From an uncultured Helicobacter sp. (lineage in GTDB: Bacteria; Campylobacterota; Campylobacteria; Campylobacterales; Helicobacteraceae): DNA of 64,000 nt. Location of the stretch: positions 62,001 to 126,000 of the forward strand of contig CALUTE010000001.1 of assembly GCA_944323645.1 (NCBI GenBank). Reading direction: 5' to 3'. Positions within the stretch are counted from its first letter, which is position 1. Every line of letters starts with the position of its first letter. Below the pieces are notes generated by a model that saw only the letters and a program-made list of their open reading frames with translations, did no database searches and was not told the DNA's origin. This document shows, piece by piece, positions 27,846 to 38,975 of the stretch. A program made the position numbers and the translations under genes.

Positions 27846-29449
27846 TCCATATCCTGCTCTAAATATAGAGGAAATCTTATCATAAAAATTGCACCAAAAC
27901 ACTTTTTCTGTAGTGTTGAGCATCGCCAAAAAGCGTTTTTTACTTCAATACTCCCACCCATTTGGCGCTCAACAATTTGCTTTACCATATAAAGTCCTAT
28001 GCCTGTACCAACAGATTTATGCTTGGTGGTAAAATATGGTTCAAAAATTTTATCAATCTCTGGAATCTGAATACCACCACCATTATCCATAATTAGGAGT
28101 TCTGCCATAGCAGGTTGTTCAGAAAGCTTTTGATCTTCTAAAGAATCGCTTTTTCGCAAAATAATCTCAATAATACCTTGTGTCATATCTTGCGTATCTG
28201 AGGAGCTTGTGTTAAACTCTAAGGTGGTTAGTACATCTTGGGAGTTTTTGATAATATTAAGCACTACTTGACTAAAAGCGTTTTCATAGCCAAAAATCTC
28301 AATATTAGATGTGTGCTCAAAAAACACTTGAATATTGTTTTGCTCTAGTGTAGGTTTTATGAGTCGGATAGAATCCTCAATGCTCTTTGGAACAGAGAAT
28401 ATTGAGCGCTTAATATTTGGCTGAAAAAAATTACGAAAATTCTCTATTGTATCTGACATATTTTTGGCAATCCTTAGTCCATCTTCAGTCTGCTTTGCTA
28501 CAAATGCATCATCAAGCTTATTGTGATCGTACTTCACCTGAAAACTCTGAATAAGAATCGTAAGCGAATTGAGAGGTTGGCGCCATTGGTGTGCAATATT
28601 TTGGATCATCTCCCCCATAGAAGCAAGGCGTGCTTGTTGATACATAATTTGGTCTTTTTTACGAGATTGTTCAATTTCGTATTCTATCGTTTTTTGCAGA
28701 TTCTGATTGGTTGTTTTGAGCTCTCGCGTTTGGTTTTCTATCGTTTTTTGCAGATCCTGATAAATACTGCGAACAAATGAGAGGATCATTGCAGCAAAAT
28801 ACAGCGTCCCAAAACTCACAATACCAGCAAAAATAAGCAATAGCCACAAAGTTACATCATAGATAGATTCTGTAATAGTTCTGCCAATAAGCACAATTTG
28901 CATATTATTCTGAAAAAGTTCTTTCAAGTACTGCACTACTTGCACACTATGTATCAGTAAATGCTGCTTTATACTATCAAAGCTTGCTTTTGTGGTTTGA
29001 ATATTTTCAAGTAATAATTCTGTGTATTTTAATTGCTCATCAAGTGCTTTGATAGATTCTAGCTCAAGCCTATGCAGATGCTCTATATGCGCAACCTCTT
29101 GACGCAAAAATAAATCCTGATAAAACTCTTTGAGTGCGACTATTACACCTTTTTGTGCAGGATTAAGTTTATAGATTTTCCACTCTGGGAGAACTATTTC
29201 AGAGTATTTTTGGAGCAACTCGCTAGGATTCTGGCTGGCTTCAATCTTTTCATAAAACTGCTGAATCTGTTGCAAAGAGTGAGTCTTTTGCAAATAAAGC
29301 CCAAGCGAATGATCATACTCATCTTTAAGTCCAAAAAGAGCCAAAAAAGCAGTAACACACACAAGCAAAAAACCCGATGCGATAAAAAAGAGAAGAATCT
29401 TGGCTTGCGATTCAAAACTTTTATTTTTGTGCGCCTTATACATTATCAT
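27830..29449 (-). CDS. Membrane sensor histidine kinase
   Basis: 539 aa. Two membrane segments (about residues 15-35 and 205-225) bound a roughly 170-residue helical periplasmic sensor region. A coiled coil leads to the H-box [14 protein letters not shown], then N-box [14 protein letters not shown]1 [10 protein letters not shown] and G2 [12 protein letters not shown]. The HWRQPLN type is common in Campylobacterota. Phosphate should go to the adjacent regulator. Either ATG 29449 or 29443 may start; both overlap the end of the upstream gene, so all three genes are coupled. The stimulus is unknown. Confidence 0.88.
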   Translation of the reverse strand: MIMYKAHKNKSFESQAKILLFFIASGFLLVCVTAFLALFGLKDEYDHSLGLYLQKTHSLQQIQQFYEKIEASQNPSELLQKYSEIVLPEWKIYKLNPAQKGVIVALKEFYQDLFLRQEVAHIEHLHRLELESIKALDEQLKYTELLLENIQTTKASFDSIKQHLLIHSVQVVQYLKELFQNNMQIVLIGRTITESIYDVTLWLLLIFAGIVSFGTLYFAAMILSFVRSIYQDLQKTIENQTRELKTTNQNLQKTIEYEIEQSRKKDQIMYQQARLASMGEMIQNIAHQWRQPLNSLTILIQSFQVKYDHNKLDDAFVAKQTEDGLRIAKNMSDTIENFRNFFQPNIKRSIFSVPKSIEDSIRLIKPTLEQNNIQVFFEHTSNIEIFGYENAFSQVVLNIIKNSQDVLTTLEFNTSSSDTQDMTQGIIEIILRKSDSLEDQKLSEQPAMAELLIMDNGGGIQIPEIDKIFEPYFTTKHKSVGTGIGLYMVKQIVERQMGGSIEVKNAFWRCSTLQKKCFGAIFMIRFPLYLEQDMECNSF

Positions 29450-30890
29450 CTAGTTCTTCTATAACCTTGCCAATGCAAAAACTAAAAGCATCTAATAAAT
29501 TTTGAAGTCGCTGGATACCCTCTTTATTTTCTTGTATAATGCGTGTTATATCATTCTCTGCAACTTTTTTAGCTTCATCGAGCTCATTTTTTTTCTCTTT
29601 AAGTGTTGTTTCTTTAGTTTTGAAAACAGTGATCGCATCAAGCGCGTGGATTTTATCTTGCAAAATACCATTGATAATTTTAGTCATTGCATTGCGTGTT
29701 TCGACATCGGCCTTTTGATAGGCAATACTTTGTGCTTTTTTAGCGTCATATTCATTACTTAGAATCTGGATTTGACGCTGCTTTTCTGCAATAAGCATTT
29801 CATTTTTATGCAGAGATTTCTGGATATCAACAATTTGTTCTTCAATTTGTGCAATTTTTGCACGCTGTGTTTTTATGTCACCATTTATACTGCTCTCTGC
29901 ATGTAGAATTGCCTCTATATCGTTTAAATTCCAAATTTTTGAGCCTGCATCTTGAATAAGTGGAATATGAATTAATCGCCCATTTAAGCGTATTTCTCTT
30001 TTGCTAAAAAACATCACAAAGTCCCGCGCTGCTTGCTTATCAAGCTCAAGATACCCTAGCACTTCACTTGAAAGTATATCGCATATATAATTCTTACTAA
30101 GGCGATACGACTCCACACAATAACAATCAATCGTATATTGTTCGAAATCTCCAGATGTAATCCGAAGTATCTCTTTAGAAAGAGCTTGAATATAAAGAAA
30201 TGAAAAAGATCTTAAAAAATCAATCACACTCATACCAAAAAGTTTCTCATTGATAATTTCTTGAACAATTCGGCGAGAAATTGCTTCAAGCTGAGTATTT
30301 TTAAGTGCTGCTTTGATCTTAGCCTTTGTAGTATCATCAAGTAGAGCTTCAATATGAGAAGATTTTTGTAGCTTACGAATCTTAGTATTGTTTTCAACCA
30401 ATTCAAAATCAAAGTTTTTGACAAAAGGCTCAAGATTGTTGAAAAACAAACCATCTCGCTCATTAAGCTTGAGAATCTTTTTTAAAGCTCCGCGCACAAT
30501 ATCTTTTATCAAAGATTCATCATTAATAGTGCTGTGTTGTTGCATATATGTAAAGATTTCTTTGAGGTAGTTTTTGTTGTTTTGCATTTTTTTAGCATAA
30601 TTTTGCCCTTCCAAATAGCGCACCAAAAAGTCTATATATGCATTCTTTTCGCGATTTTGTATGGAGGTTTTAATATCAATAATCTGCTTATCAAAAATCA
30701 CAATTGCCTTGATGCCTCTTTGCGCCATAAAATCAATGATTGCCCTACGAATTGTGTCTTTATCTTGAGATTTGTTCAGTAAGCTTAACAATGTAGTTTT
30801 TGTAGCACCCACAAACGCCTCAAAATCCTTCTGCCCTAAAAATTCCTTAGTCATCGCACTAATAGATTCCAGATACAGTCCCTGATTCAT
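29436..30890 (-). CDS. Coiled-coil cytoplasmic protein of unknown function, coupled to two-component genes
   Basis: 484 aa, no signal peptide or membrane segment. The N-terminal about 330 residues are mixed helical; the C-terminal region (about 340-460) is a strong coiled coil ([20 protein letters not shown] ..., [20 protein letters not shown]). I do not recognise a family. AAGG precedes the ATG. Its stop overlaps the start of the histidine kinase, suggesting it is made in fixed proportion to the kinase and may be an accessory input or scaffold. That role is inference. Confidence 0.8.
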   Translation of the reverse strand: MNQGLYLESISAMTKEFLGQKDFEAFVGATKTTLLSLLNKSQDKDTIRRAIIDFMAQRGIKAIVIFDKQIIDIKTSIQNREKNAYIDFLVRYLEGQNYAKKMQNNKNYLKEIFTYMQQHSTINDESLIKDIVRGALKKILKLNERDGLFFNNLEPFVKNFDFELVENNTKIRKLQKSSHIEALLDDTTKAKIKAALKNTQLEAISRRIVQEIINEKLFGMSVIDFLRSFSFLYIQALSKEILRITSGDFEQYTIDCYCVESYRLSKNYICDILSSEVLGYLELDKQAARDFVMFFSKREIRLNGRLIHIPLIQDAGSKIWNLNDIEAILHAESSINGDIKTQRAKIAQIEEQIVDIQKSLHKNEMLIAEKQRQIQILSNEYDAKKAQSIAYQKADVETRNAMTKIINGILQDKIHALDAITVFKTKETTLKEKKNELDEAKKVAENDITRIIQENKEGIQRLQNLLDAFSFCIGKVIEELDDNV

Positions 30891-30985
30891 CAGCCTTCCC
30901 TTATTTACTGTGCTACTTATTGCGGTATTATATGCTTTTTGTACAAATATTGCACTATTTTGCTCGCAGTAAAACCTACAAGTGA

Positions 30986-33900
30986 TCAGTTAAACTCTTC
31001 AGAATCTAGTCCAACTTGCACCCACTCAACCTCTTTGTGTACGTACACAATGTATCCTTCACACTTATTCGCAGGATATAAATCCTCTAATACCCTAAGA
31101 TAATCACGCACCTGCTGTATATGCTCTTCTTTTTTTAGACCACTTTTGTAGTCCAACACTACAAGCGTTTGTTTAGAATGTGTAGCATCTTTAGTATCTT
31201 GTTGAGCACAAAATGCCAAAACATCAAGACGTTTTAACATAGAGTCTGCAAGTAGAGGTACTTCAACAAATACCCCACGCTCCAGGCTATGTGCATTTAT
31301 GGCATTTGGAGTGGTTTGTATCAAAACTTTAGCTCGATTAAAGATTTGGCACATAAAGGGATCACTCTCTAAACTCTGTATGCGTACGCAAATTTGTTCA
31401 ATCATATCGTATGTAATGGCATAATTACTACGTATGATATCGCGTATGCGTGTAGAATCGACACCACATCCAATCGCATACTCAAGCCCTAAGTGAAGTG
31501 CCTCACCAAAAACAATGCCTGCAATATTTGGTGTATAAAAACTTGCTTCTTGTTGTAATGGTATAACCTGTGTTCCAAAATGCTGTTGTTTTAAAATAAT
31601 TGGTTCAACTAAACTATGATCGCTACTAGATTCTGGTGCAAAACCTTCTGGTAATGTGCCAAACTCTACAAGTATTCCTGGGGCTTTGGTATTGGTTTGT
31701 GCTTTGGGTGTAATACTAGATCCTGTAGAATTTGCTATGTCTTCATATTGTGCGAGTATTGCCCCAAAAGCACTTTGATTGTTCTTGTCTTTTGCTATGA
31801 GTATCAAGCCCTTTTTAGCGCGTGTACAAGCTACATAAAGGACATTATTAGCTTCGTCTTGATCCTTACTATCTTGTATATCTACTGCACGAGAGTATGC
31901 CTCATCAAACAAACGACGCTTTTTTGATCCTATCCCCTTGAGATGCAAAAAAACACGCTCCTCTTTCTCATCATAGAGAATCTTATAATTCGCTTGGGAC
32001 TTCTTCAAACGATCAAGCACAATTACATAAGGAAATTCTAAACCCTTAGAAGCGTGGATTGTTAGTATTTTTAGCCCTTCTTGATTATCTTTTGGTGCAT
32101 TTTGAGTGTTAGATTCTAGTGTAGCAAACAATTCCGATATATTAGTACAATCAATACTTAATTCCAGCAAAAACTGCGCAATCGTATCACCAAGCTCAAA
32201 TTCCTGTATGAGCGCAAGTAGGTATTGACTTGGGCGCACATAAGCAAAATCAGCAAGCTTAGAAACGCCAAGATCGCTTAATACACTAGATAAACTCTCT
32301 GCCACATTGCTTGGCGTTTGCTTATCACTAAATGCCCGCTTACCAAGTAGCACAGCAAGCTCATAGATATAAAATCTTGTGTAATTATCGCTAAGCAATA
32401 GCTCTAAAAAATCTGGCACTTCTTTTGTTTTGCTTTCATTATTGAAATTAGACTCTTTAGCAAGTGCATTTTGCAGTGCTACAATCGCCCCCAAAGCACT
32501 TAAAAGAATCTTTGTGCTTGGCTTGTTGGTAGTCTGTGAGCGTGCCTCTGGTGTAATTTTTAGAGCAGGAAAACGCTCTTTTATCTCTGCTGCTAGATCA
32601 AATATTTCATCATTTGCAAAACATAAAATCGCTATATCATCTGCACGCACGCCAGAATCTAAAAGATTTGCAAGATTTTCTAACACACATAAAAAGATTG
32701 CCTCTTTTTTGTCATCTGATTCTTGTGCGATTTGAATACGCACAAAACCATCAAAATTCTTAGAATCTGGTGGCAACTTTTGTGAAATATAATCTTGTTT
32801 AAAGATCCCTTTAAATACTTGATTGACAAAATCTAGCACAACTTTACAGGTACGAAAATTATAAGGTAAATTCTCTGTAAGCAATGTGGCGTTAGAATCT
32901 GTTCCACCTTTACTAGTAAGTTTGTGAAAAAATGCGCTACTACTCCCACGAAAACCATAAATACTTTGCTTGCTATCACCAACAACAAAAAAACTACGCT
33001 TATCGCGTATTCCTATCCCAGCATAAATCTCATCAATTAATGGTTTAATGATTCTATATTCTAGTGGAGTAGTATCTTGAGCTTCATCAATGAGAATATG
33101 TGCTATTTTATTGTCCATACGAAAGTAAAAAAACTGCGTCAAATCACTGTTGCCACCTTCTACAAGAAGCTGGTAGGTTTTAAGCTTACAGTCATCAAAA
33201 GTTAAGCTTTGAGTTCTTTGTACAATCGTATCATATGCGCGTGCATAAGCATCTAATACTTGGGCAATATGATGAAGAAGTGGCTGTTCTCGACAAAGAC
33301 AATATGCACTCAAAGTCTCTTTAAACTCTTTCACCTTTGCACAAAAACGTGCATTGCGCATATTGTCTTTTAGTGGCGTTTTAAAGTGTTTATACTCTCT
33401 TGGCTCATCTTTTTCTAACCAAGTAAATTTTAGTGCTAAAAGCTCACTAAAACTTGTGGCACTAAGGGCTTTTATCGCACTTTCATTGGGTTCTTCTTGA
33501 ATAATTGCCAAAAGTTCGTTAAGAATTGTCAAAGCCTGTTCTTCTAGCTGTTTTTGTGTAGATTCTAGTATGGCAGAATCTAATGCCAAAAGATGTGCTA
33601 GAAATGCTTTTGAAAAATGGATTTTATCTCTATAGCACTGCTGTACAAAGTGTGCAAATCCATAAAAATCAAGCTCAAAATACGTACAAAGCCTCGCAAG
33701 ATGGTTAAGTGCCCGCTTGTCTTTTTTGATAAGATTTGTAAGAAAAACCTCTAGTATTTCTTCTGTGTTATCGCCTTCTTGCAGTGTGTAATCACTACTA
33801 AGTCCTACAAAAAAACAAAACTTTTTTAAGACAAAATTAAAAAATGCGTCTAGCGTCATAATCCGCACGTTAGAATCCAAAAACTCTCGGTAGATTCTTG

Positions 33901-34195
33901 GTGCTTGCCTAGTGATCTCTTCAGAGGAAAATCCCTCATCAAGTAGCTTTGTTAAAAAGGGAGAATCTGGTTTTGCATCTGCAAGCTCTTTTAATGCAAT
34001 CTTTATGCGATCATACATTTCCCTAGTAGCTTTTTTAGTAAAAGTAAGTGCTAAAATTTCTCCGGGTTTTGCCCCCTGAAGAAGAAGAGCAATATAGCGT
34101 ATCGCCAACATAAATGTTTTGCCACTGCCTGCAGAAGCCTTTAGCGCAAGAAATGGCGTTTTAATATTGACCTTAGCATCTGCACTCATCTGCAT
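30986..34195 (-). CDS. addA: AddA/RecB-like helicase-nuclease
   Basis: 1069 aa. Superfamily 1 helicase motifs: Walker A ALKASAGSGKT, motif Ia LALTFTKKATREM, motif II ILIDEAQDTT, motif III VVGDSKQSIYGFRG, motif V LTIHASKGLEFPYV and motif VI LYVACTRAKKGL. The C-terminal region has a RecB-type nuclease motif LVVLDYKSG. It processes double-strand breaks for recombination with AddB, which is not in this window. Start could be ATG 34195 or 34189. In H. pylori the equivalent gene sits next to nhaA; here it has moved. Confidence 0.85.
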   Translation of the reverse strand: MQMSADAKVNIKTPFLALKASAGSGKTFMLAIRYIALLLQGAKPGEILALTFTKKATREMYDRIKIALKELADAKPDSPFLTKLLDEGFSSEEITRQAPRIYREFLDSNVRIMTLDAFFNFVLKKFCFFVGLSSDYTLQEGDNTEEILEVFLTNLIKKDKRALNHLARLCTYFELDFYGFAHFVQQCYRDKIHFSKAFLAHLLALDSAILESTQKQLEEQALTILNELLAIIQEEPNESAIKALSATSFSELLALKFTWLEKDEPREYKHFKTPLKDNMRNARFCAKVKEFKETLSAYCLCREQPLLHHIAQVLDAYARAYDTIVQRTQSLTFDDCKLKTYQLLVEGGNSDLTQFFYFRMDNKIAHILIDEAQDTTPLEYRIIKPLIDEIYAGIGIRDKRSFFVVGDSKQSIYGFRGSSSAFFHKLTSKGGTDSNATLLTENLPYNFRTCKVVLDFVNQVFKGIFKQDYISQKLPPDSKNFDGFVRIQIAQESDDKKEAIFLCVLENLANLLDSGVRADDIAILCFANDEIFDLAAEIKERFPALKITPEARSQTTNKPSTKILLSALGAIVALQNALAKESNFNNESKTKEVPDFLELLLSDNYTRFYIYELAVLLGKRAFSDKQTPSNVAESLSSVLSDLGVSKLADFAYVRPSQYLLALIQEFELGDTIAQFLLELSIDCTNISELFATLESNTQNAPKDNQEGLKILTIHASKGLEFPYVIVLDRLKKSQANYKILYDEKEERVFLHLKGIGSKKRRLFDEAYSRAVDIQDSKDQDEANNVLYVACTRAKKGLILIAKDKNNQSAFGAILAQYEDIANSTGSSITPKAQTNTKAPGILVEFGTLPEGFAPESSSDHSLVEPIILKQQHFGTQVIPLQQEASFYTPNIAGIVFGEALHLGLEYAIGCGVDSTRIRDIIRSNYAITYDMIEQICVRIQSLESDPFMCQIFNRAKVLIQTTPNAINAHSLERGVFVEVPLLADSMLKRLDVLAFCAQQDTKDATHSKQTLVVLDYKSGLKKEEHIQQVRDYLRVLEDLYPANKCEGYIVYVHKEVEWVQVGLDSEEFN

Positions 34196-34295
34196 ACTCT
34201 CTTTCTTAAACCACTTACTTGTAAAATCTTTTGTTTTAATAACACCCTATTATTGTCGATGTGGTATCATAGCAAAAAAACCTAAAGGAGATACA

Positions 34296-35123
34296 ATGAA
34301 CCTAGGTACCAGCCAAAAAATCGCCGTATTAGTTTGTAGTATGTTAGTAGGTATGACGACAATGCTGCAGCTTGCAAACGCTGCACCAAGTGCTAACACA
34401 ACATATAGAAATCTTCAGAGTGCGCAATCAAAAGTAACGCGCTCTTTTGCAAGCGGATCTATCATTTCTGCGAGTTCATCGGGCAATTCTGCTCGTCGCT
34501 GGTATATTTTCAACGAAGGGTCAGTTGGTGGCTCCTATACAACCATAGGGCAAGCAAACTATTGGGCAGTAGATTTGGGGTACCACGCTTATTTACGCAC
34601 AATAGAATCCACGGTGCTTGGGTTAAATTTTCTCATTGGTGCAGAATTAAATTTTCCTATTTATCTCTCTGTGAATGGACGAAGCAATATTCTAGCAGAT
34701 CATAGAACATTTGAAACTGAAGAAGCAGAAGGAATCAAAGGTTGGGGAATAGAGCTTCCAGCAATGATTGGATTTGAGAAAAATGGATTTTACATTGTTG
34801 GACTTGTCGGATATAGTTGGCTTCTTATGAAAGATACTTATACAAAAGTCTCGGGTAGAGGAGCACACCCGACTGTCCAAACACAATATGATGGTCTTAT
34901 CTATGGTGCTGGACTTGGTTACAAGGTCAGCAATGTCATCAATATCGGCTTTCGCTGGACAATGGGCAATATGACAAATCGCAAAGAACAAACAACGTTT
35001 GATCAATCTGCTATAAATGATAGCCTGGATACAACAGACAATAGCATTACAGCAGCACGCGGACGCGATATTTATAATATTGATTTTCAAAAATTTATGG
35101 TATTTGTTGGTATCGTCTTTTAG
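34296..35123 (+). CDS. Outer-membrane beta-barrel protein
   Basis: 275 aa from ATG 34296, fixed by AAAGGAG 6 bp upstream. Signal peptide ends in QLANA|APS. The mature protein has alternating strands such as TVLGLNFLIGAELNFPIYL, WGIELPAMIGFEKNGFYIVG and NVINIGFRWTMGN, and ends in Phe (FMVFVGIVF), as expected for an outer-membrane barrel. It differs from the three barrels at 23884-26526. It stands alone, followed by a perfect palindrome that probably ends its transcript. Function unknown. Confidence 0.75.
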   Translation: MNLGTSQKIAVLVCSMLVGMTTMLQLANAAPSANTTYRNLQSAQSKVTRSFASGSIISASSSGNSARRWYIFNEGSVGGSYTTIGQANYWAVDLGYHAYLRTIESTVLGLNFLIGAELNFPIYLSVNGRSNILADHRTFETEEAEGIKGWGIELPAMIGFEKNGFYIVGLVGYSWLLMKDTYTKVSGRGAHPTVQTQYDGLIYGAGLGYKVSNVINIGFRWTMGNMTNRKEQTTFDQSAINDSLDTTDNSITAARGRDIYNIDFQKFMVFVGIVF

Positions 35124-35150
35124 TTTTTGGCAAAAAATTGGACATATTAT

Positions 35151-35170
35151 CTGTGCGTTATAACGCACAG
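35151..35170. terminator. Perfect 20-bp palindrome after the barrel gene
   Basis: CTGTGCGTTATAACGCACAG lies 27 bp after the barrel gene stop and 50 bp before glyQ. It can form a hairpin and probably separates the two genes; an operator role is possible because there is no T-tail. Confidence 0.5.
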
Positions 35171-35220
35171 TGTCATACACTATCTACTTTTTAGATGTTT
35201 TGTTTTTTAAGGATATAATT

Positions 35221-36153
35221 TTGGCATACACATTCTCAGATATTTTACTTACACTTCAAGATTTTTGGAAAAGCCAAGGCTGTGCAATTGTGCAGCCCTA
35301 TGATATCCCAGCGGGTGCTGGAACATTCCACCCAGCTACCTTGTTGCGTTCTTTAGATTCTAAACCTTGGAGTGTGGCATATGTCGCTCCTTCTCGTCGT
35401 CCTAGTGATGGACGATATGGACAAAATCCTAATCGATTAGGTAGCTACTATCAATTTCAAGTGCTTATAAAGCCAAGCCCAAATAATATTCAAGAGCTTT
35501 ATTTAGCATCGCTTGAGACACTGGGAATTGAGAGAAAAAACCACGATATTCGCTTTGTTGAGGATAATTGGGAATCGCCAACACTTGGAGCTTGGGGGCT
35601 TGGCTGGGAAGTATGGCTTGATGGAATGGAAGTTACGCAATTTACTTATTTTCAACAAGTTGGTGGAATTGCCTGCGATCCTGTGGCGGTAGAAATTACT
35701 TACGGGGTAGAGCGGCTAGCAATGTATATTCAAGAAGTAGAATCTATTTTTGAAATCGCTTGGAATGAAAATAATATAAGTTATGCAGATGTACATTTAC
35801 AAAGCGAATATGAGTTCTCTCGCTACCATTTTGAGGTAGCTGATACCACTATGCTCTTTAATGCTTTCGAACAAGCCCAAAATGAAGCCAAACGCTGTTT
35901 GGAAGCGTTATTACCATTGCCCGCGTACGATTGTGTGATGTTTTCCTCACATTTTTTTAATATCCTTGATGCGCGTAAAGCCATTTCTGTGGCAGAGCGC
36001 CAAAACTATATCCTAAAAATCCGTGAGCTTGCTAAAAACTGCGCACTTTTATACAAATCACAAGAAGACGAGCGCGCTAAGCGACTAAAATCTCATACAC
36101 AAGAACTTATAACAACGCACCAAAACCAAGCGTGTAAGCAGAACAAATGCTAG
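35221..36153 (+). CDS. glyQ: Glycyl-tRNA synthetase alpha subunit
   Basis: 310 aa from TTG 35221, preceded by AAGGA; the upstream in-frame ATG at 35170 lies in the palindrome. Motifs include [47 protein letters not shown] and [18 protein letters not shown]. This subunit binds glycine and ATP in the bacterial alpha2beta2 enzyme; the beta subunit gene is not in the window. The last 7 bp overlap the Nif3-like gene. Confidence 0.94.
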   Translation: MAYTFSDILLTLQDFWKSQGCAIVQPYDIPAGAGTFHPATLLRSLDSKPWSVAYVAPSRRPSDGRYGQNPNRLGSYYQFQVLIKPSPNNIQELYLASLETLGIERKNHDIRFVEDNWESPTLGAWGLGWEVWLDGMEVTQFTYFQQVGGIACDPVAVEITYGVERLAMYIQEVESIFEIAWNENNISYADVHLQSEYEFSRYHFEVADTTMLFNAFEQAQNEAKRCLEALLPLPAYDCVMFSSHFFNILDARKAISVAERQNYILKIRELAKNCALLYKSQEDERAKRLKSHTQELITTHQNQACKQNKC

Positions 36154-36878
36154 TTGGCGATATATACGCACTGCTTGATAGTATTAGCCCCTTTAGTGCG
36201 CAAGAAAAATGGGATAATTCGGGGCTTAACATTGGCTCAATGCACCAAAATGTGGATTCTATTGTGCTTGCACTCGAGCTTGATTCTGGTATAGCAAACA
36301 CTCTTGCTCCAAATACCCTTGTTATCACGCACCATCCGCTGATTTTTTCACCACTTATGGCATTTGATAGCGCACGCTACCCAGCAAAACTCATTGCAAC
36401 ACTGCTAGAAAAACATTGTGCGCTTATTGCTATGCATACTAATTTTGATGCGACACACCTCAATGAACACTTCGCCAAAGAAATACTAGGGTTTAGCGAC
36501 ACACAATCCATTGGTATAGCACAAATGTGCGCTATTGAGCCAACCTCTATTGCTGATCTTGCTCAAAAATGCAAAGAAAAACTATCGCTTAGCCATATTC
36601 GCTATACACCATATAATTTCTTAGTTGAAAATGTTTTTATAGTATGTGGAGCTGGGGCAAGCTATGCGCGTGAGATCTACACTCCCAAAAGTTGCCTTAT
36701 TTGTGGTGATGTTAAATACCACGATGCGATGATAGGACAATGCAATGAAATTGGTTTCATCGATGTAGAACACTATACAAGCGAACGGGAATTTGCAAAA
36801 ATCTTGCAAGGCATTTTGCAAATTAAGAACCTTAATGCTACAATAGCGCCTAATTTTTCTCCATTTTCTTATTTGTGA
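36147..36878 (+). CDS. Nif3-like dinuclear metal protein (DUF34)
   Basis: 243 aa. Metal ligands appear in [28 protein letters not shown] and late [11 protein letters not shown]. These proteins form hexamers that bind two metal ions; they are often annotated as GTP cyclohydrolase 1 type 2, which is unproven. Placement between glyQ and the zinc-ribbon protein matches H. pylori. The start overlaps glyQ by 7 bp. Confidence 0.9.
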   Translation: MLVGDIYALLDSISPFSAQEKWDNSGLNIGSMHQNVDSIVLALELDSGIANTLAPNTLVITHHPLIFSPLMAFDSARYPAKLIATLLEKHCALIAMHTNFDATHLNEHFAKEILGFSDTQSIGIAQMCAIEPTSIADLAQKCKEKLSLSHIRYTPYNFLVENVFIVCGAGASYAREIYTPKSCLICGDVKYHDAMIGQCNEIGFIDVEHYTSEREFAKILQGILQIKNLNATIAPNFSPFSYL

Positions 36879-36887
36879 AGGATAGTA

Positions 36888-37592
36888 ATGAACAAGCATT
36901 TACAGCAACTTATAGAGATTTCTCAAATTGATAAAGAATCTGATGCGCTCGAGCCGGCTATCTTGGAGAAGCGTGCCAAGCTTGACAGTTTGCTTGCGCA
37001 AAAAAATGAGCTAAACAACGCTAAAATACGTATCGCAGAAGAAAAAGAAGAAATGCAACTTGCCATAGCACGCAATGAGGCAGGAATCCAAGAAAACGAT
37101 CAAAAAATTGAAAATATCACCAAGCGTATAAAAGGAGGTTGCTCTGATAGGGAAGCACGAGCACTTACTCTTGAAGAAGACCTAGCAAAAGAACAAATAA
37201 AACACGCAAATCAAGAAATTGAACGTCTCCATAAAGAAATAGAAGCTAAAGCACCTTATGAAGAAGAGATAGCACAACAACTCACAGAACTAGAATCACA
37301 AATTAAAGAGGCAAACACTGAGGCAGAAGCAGCAATTAATGAAATCAAGCAAGCGCAACAAGCAATCTTTGCCAAAAAAGAACAATGCATCGCTACTATG
37401 GATCAAAAAATCATTACTTTTTATGAAAAAATCCGCCGTTGGGCAAAAAATACAAGTGTTGTTCCTATTAGGCGTCAAGCCTGTGGAGGATGTTTTATTC
37501 GACTCAATGACAAATTACTTAGCGAAATAAAGCACAGTAAAGATATTATCACTTGCCCACATTGCGGGAGGATTCTCTATCCAGAATCCTAA
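36888..37592 (+). CDS. flgZ: Coiled-coil zinc-ribbon protein FlgZ (HP0958-like)
   Basis: 234 aa. About 180 residues of antiparallel coiled coil lead to a C-terminal Cys4 zinc ribbon: QACGGCFIRL ... ITCPHCGRIL. In H. pylori this protein stabilises the sigma factor RpoN and influences flagellin mRNA, so it is needed for motility. AAGGA precedes the ATG. Order (glyQ, nif3, flgZ, waaA) is as in H. pylori. Confidence 0.88.
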   Translation: MNKHLQQLIEISQIDKESDALEPAILEKRAKLDSLLAQKNELNNAKIRIAEEKEEMQLAIARNEAGIQENDQKIENITKRIKGGCSDREARALTLEEDLAKEQIKHANQEIERLHKEIEAKAPYEEEIAQQLTELESQIKEANTEAEAAINEIKQAQQAIFAKKEQCIATMDQKIITFYEKIRRWAKNTSVVPIRRQACGGCFIRLNDKLLSEIKHSKDIITCPHCGRILYPES

Positions 37593-37617
37593 ATAGTGCA
37601 GACTCCTAAGTGCCTAT

Positions 37618-38967
37618 ATGCGACAAATATCTTATCCTAAGCCCACGCTAAAAGCACTGCTGTTTATTGGACTATACCGATTGGTGTGTGTATTTGTTTG
37701 GGTGATAAGCCTTCCTTTTTTGTTTTTTGCACAAACTAAAACTAAATATCACCTCTCAATTCCAGCGCGGTTTTTTCCTTTTCTTGTACCTTTTTTACGC
37801 CGCTTTAAAGGCTCTATACCAGAATGTACACAAGAATTTTGCAAGGATTTTGCTCCAGATATTTGGATTCACGCCTGTTCATTTGGCGAGATCAAATCCC
37901 TAGAACCAATCATTTGTGCTATTTCTAAACCATCAGAATCTAAAGAAAATGTGCCCATTGACACTAAAGCCTATCAAACAAGCCCTACACTTTCACCAAA
38001 AATTCTTATCACTACCACCACACAAACCGGTTACGACCTAGCTTGCACCACCTATGCTGGTGCAAAACATATTCGTATCCATTTTTTGCCCTTTGAATTT
38101 TTTTTACCATTATATCGCCACCGATTCCATTCTTTACAAATGCTTATTGTAACAGAAGCAGAACTGTGGTATGAACTCTTTTGGTGCGCACACAGCGTGC
38201 GTGCCTATACACTCCTTATCAACGCCAGAATCTCGATTCGATCCTATCCTCGCTATAAGCGTTTTTCATCATTTTATCGTTTATTATTTGCTCATATTGA
38301 TCATATACTTGCACAAAGCCAAGATGACAAAACACGTTTAGAATCGCTTGGCGCACACAATATTGAGGTATTTGGTAATCTTAAACTTTTGAGCGCACCA
38401 GTTATTAGCAGAACGTATCCAAAACCCAATAAACTTCTGCTTGTTGGGGCTTCGACACATCAAGGTGAAGAAGAGATTATCGTTAGCGCATTTCTTGCTT
38501 TACGCAAACAAGAACCCTGTATGTTAGTGCTTGCACCGCGTCACCCTGAACGTTTTAATGCTATCTGGGATATGCTAGAATCGTACCCAATCCAATGTGC
38601 AAGATTATCTATGATTGCCGCACAAAATGGCTTTGATACTATAGATATATTGCTTATTGATAGACTTTTAGAGCTAAATAACTTCTATGCCATCAGTGAT
38701 ATCGTCATTTTAGGAGGGTCATTTGTACCTGCAGGAGGACACAATCCTCTTGAGCCAGCATTTTTTCATACAAAACTTCTTAGTGGGATTCATATTTTCA
38801 ACCAACAAACTCTCTTTGCGTGTATAGATGGCTATATTTTGCTTGAAGCCAATGCGCTAGAACAAACTCTACTAAATCACTCTGCGCTTCCAAATGCAAC
38901 AATCAAGGATACAGAATCTAAACTCGCCCAAATTACTAATCTCATCACACAAACAATCCAAAACTAA
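37618..38967 (+). CDS. waaA: Kdo (3-deoxy-D-manno-octulosonic acid) transferase WaaA
   Basis: 449 aa. N-terminal membrane anchor (LLFIGLYRLVCVFVWVISLP), then IWIHACSFGEIKSLEP, an ITTTTQTGY segment, VTEAELWYELFW (acceptor site), and the donor-site region LLVGASTHQGEEE, LVLAPRHPERF and LGGSFVPAGGHNPLEPA. It adds Kdo to lipid A. It is longer than usual (about 395-425 aa) because of a polar insertion near residues 105-125 (SKPSESKENVPIDTKAYQ). Ribosome site is weak. Confidence 0.92.
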   Translation: MRQISYPKPTLKALLFIGLYRLVCVFVWVISLPFLFFAQTKTKYHLSIPARFFPFLVPFLRRFKGSIPECTQEFCKDFAPDIWIHACSFGEIKSLEPIICAISKPSESKENVPIDTKAYQTSPTLSPKILITTTTQTGYDLACTTYAGAKHIRIHFLPFEFFLPLYRHRFHSLQMLIVTEAELWYELFWCAHSVRAYTLLINARISIRSYPRYKRFSSFYRLLFAHIDHILAQSQDDKTRLESLGAHNIEVFGNLKLLSAPVISRTYPKPNKLLLVGASTHQGEEEIIVSAFLALRKQEPCMLVLAPRHPERFNAIWDMLESYPIQCARLSMIAAQNGFDTIDILLIDRLLELNNFYAISDIVILGGSFVPAGGHNPLEPAFFHTKLLSGIHIFNQQTLFACIDGYILLEANALEQTLLNHSALPNATIKDTESKLAQITNLITQTIQN

Positions 38968-38975
38968 GGATATTT

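Noticed and set aside
35151-35170. Palindrome as an attachment or recombination site
   Set aside because: No mobile-element genes or repeat copies are nearby; a hairpin between transcription units is simpler.
35170-35220. Longer glyQ start at ATG 35170
   Set aside because: It begins inside the 20-bp palindrome and has no ribosome site; TTG 35221 has AAGGA at good spacing.
38095-38110. T8 run in waaA as a contingency tract
   Set aside because: Eight bases is short for this lineage and the gene is in frame; the run encodes Phe residues.
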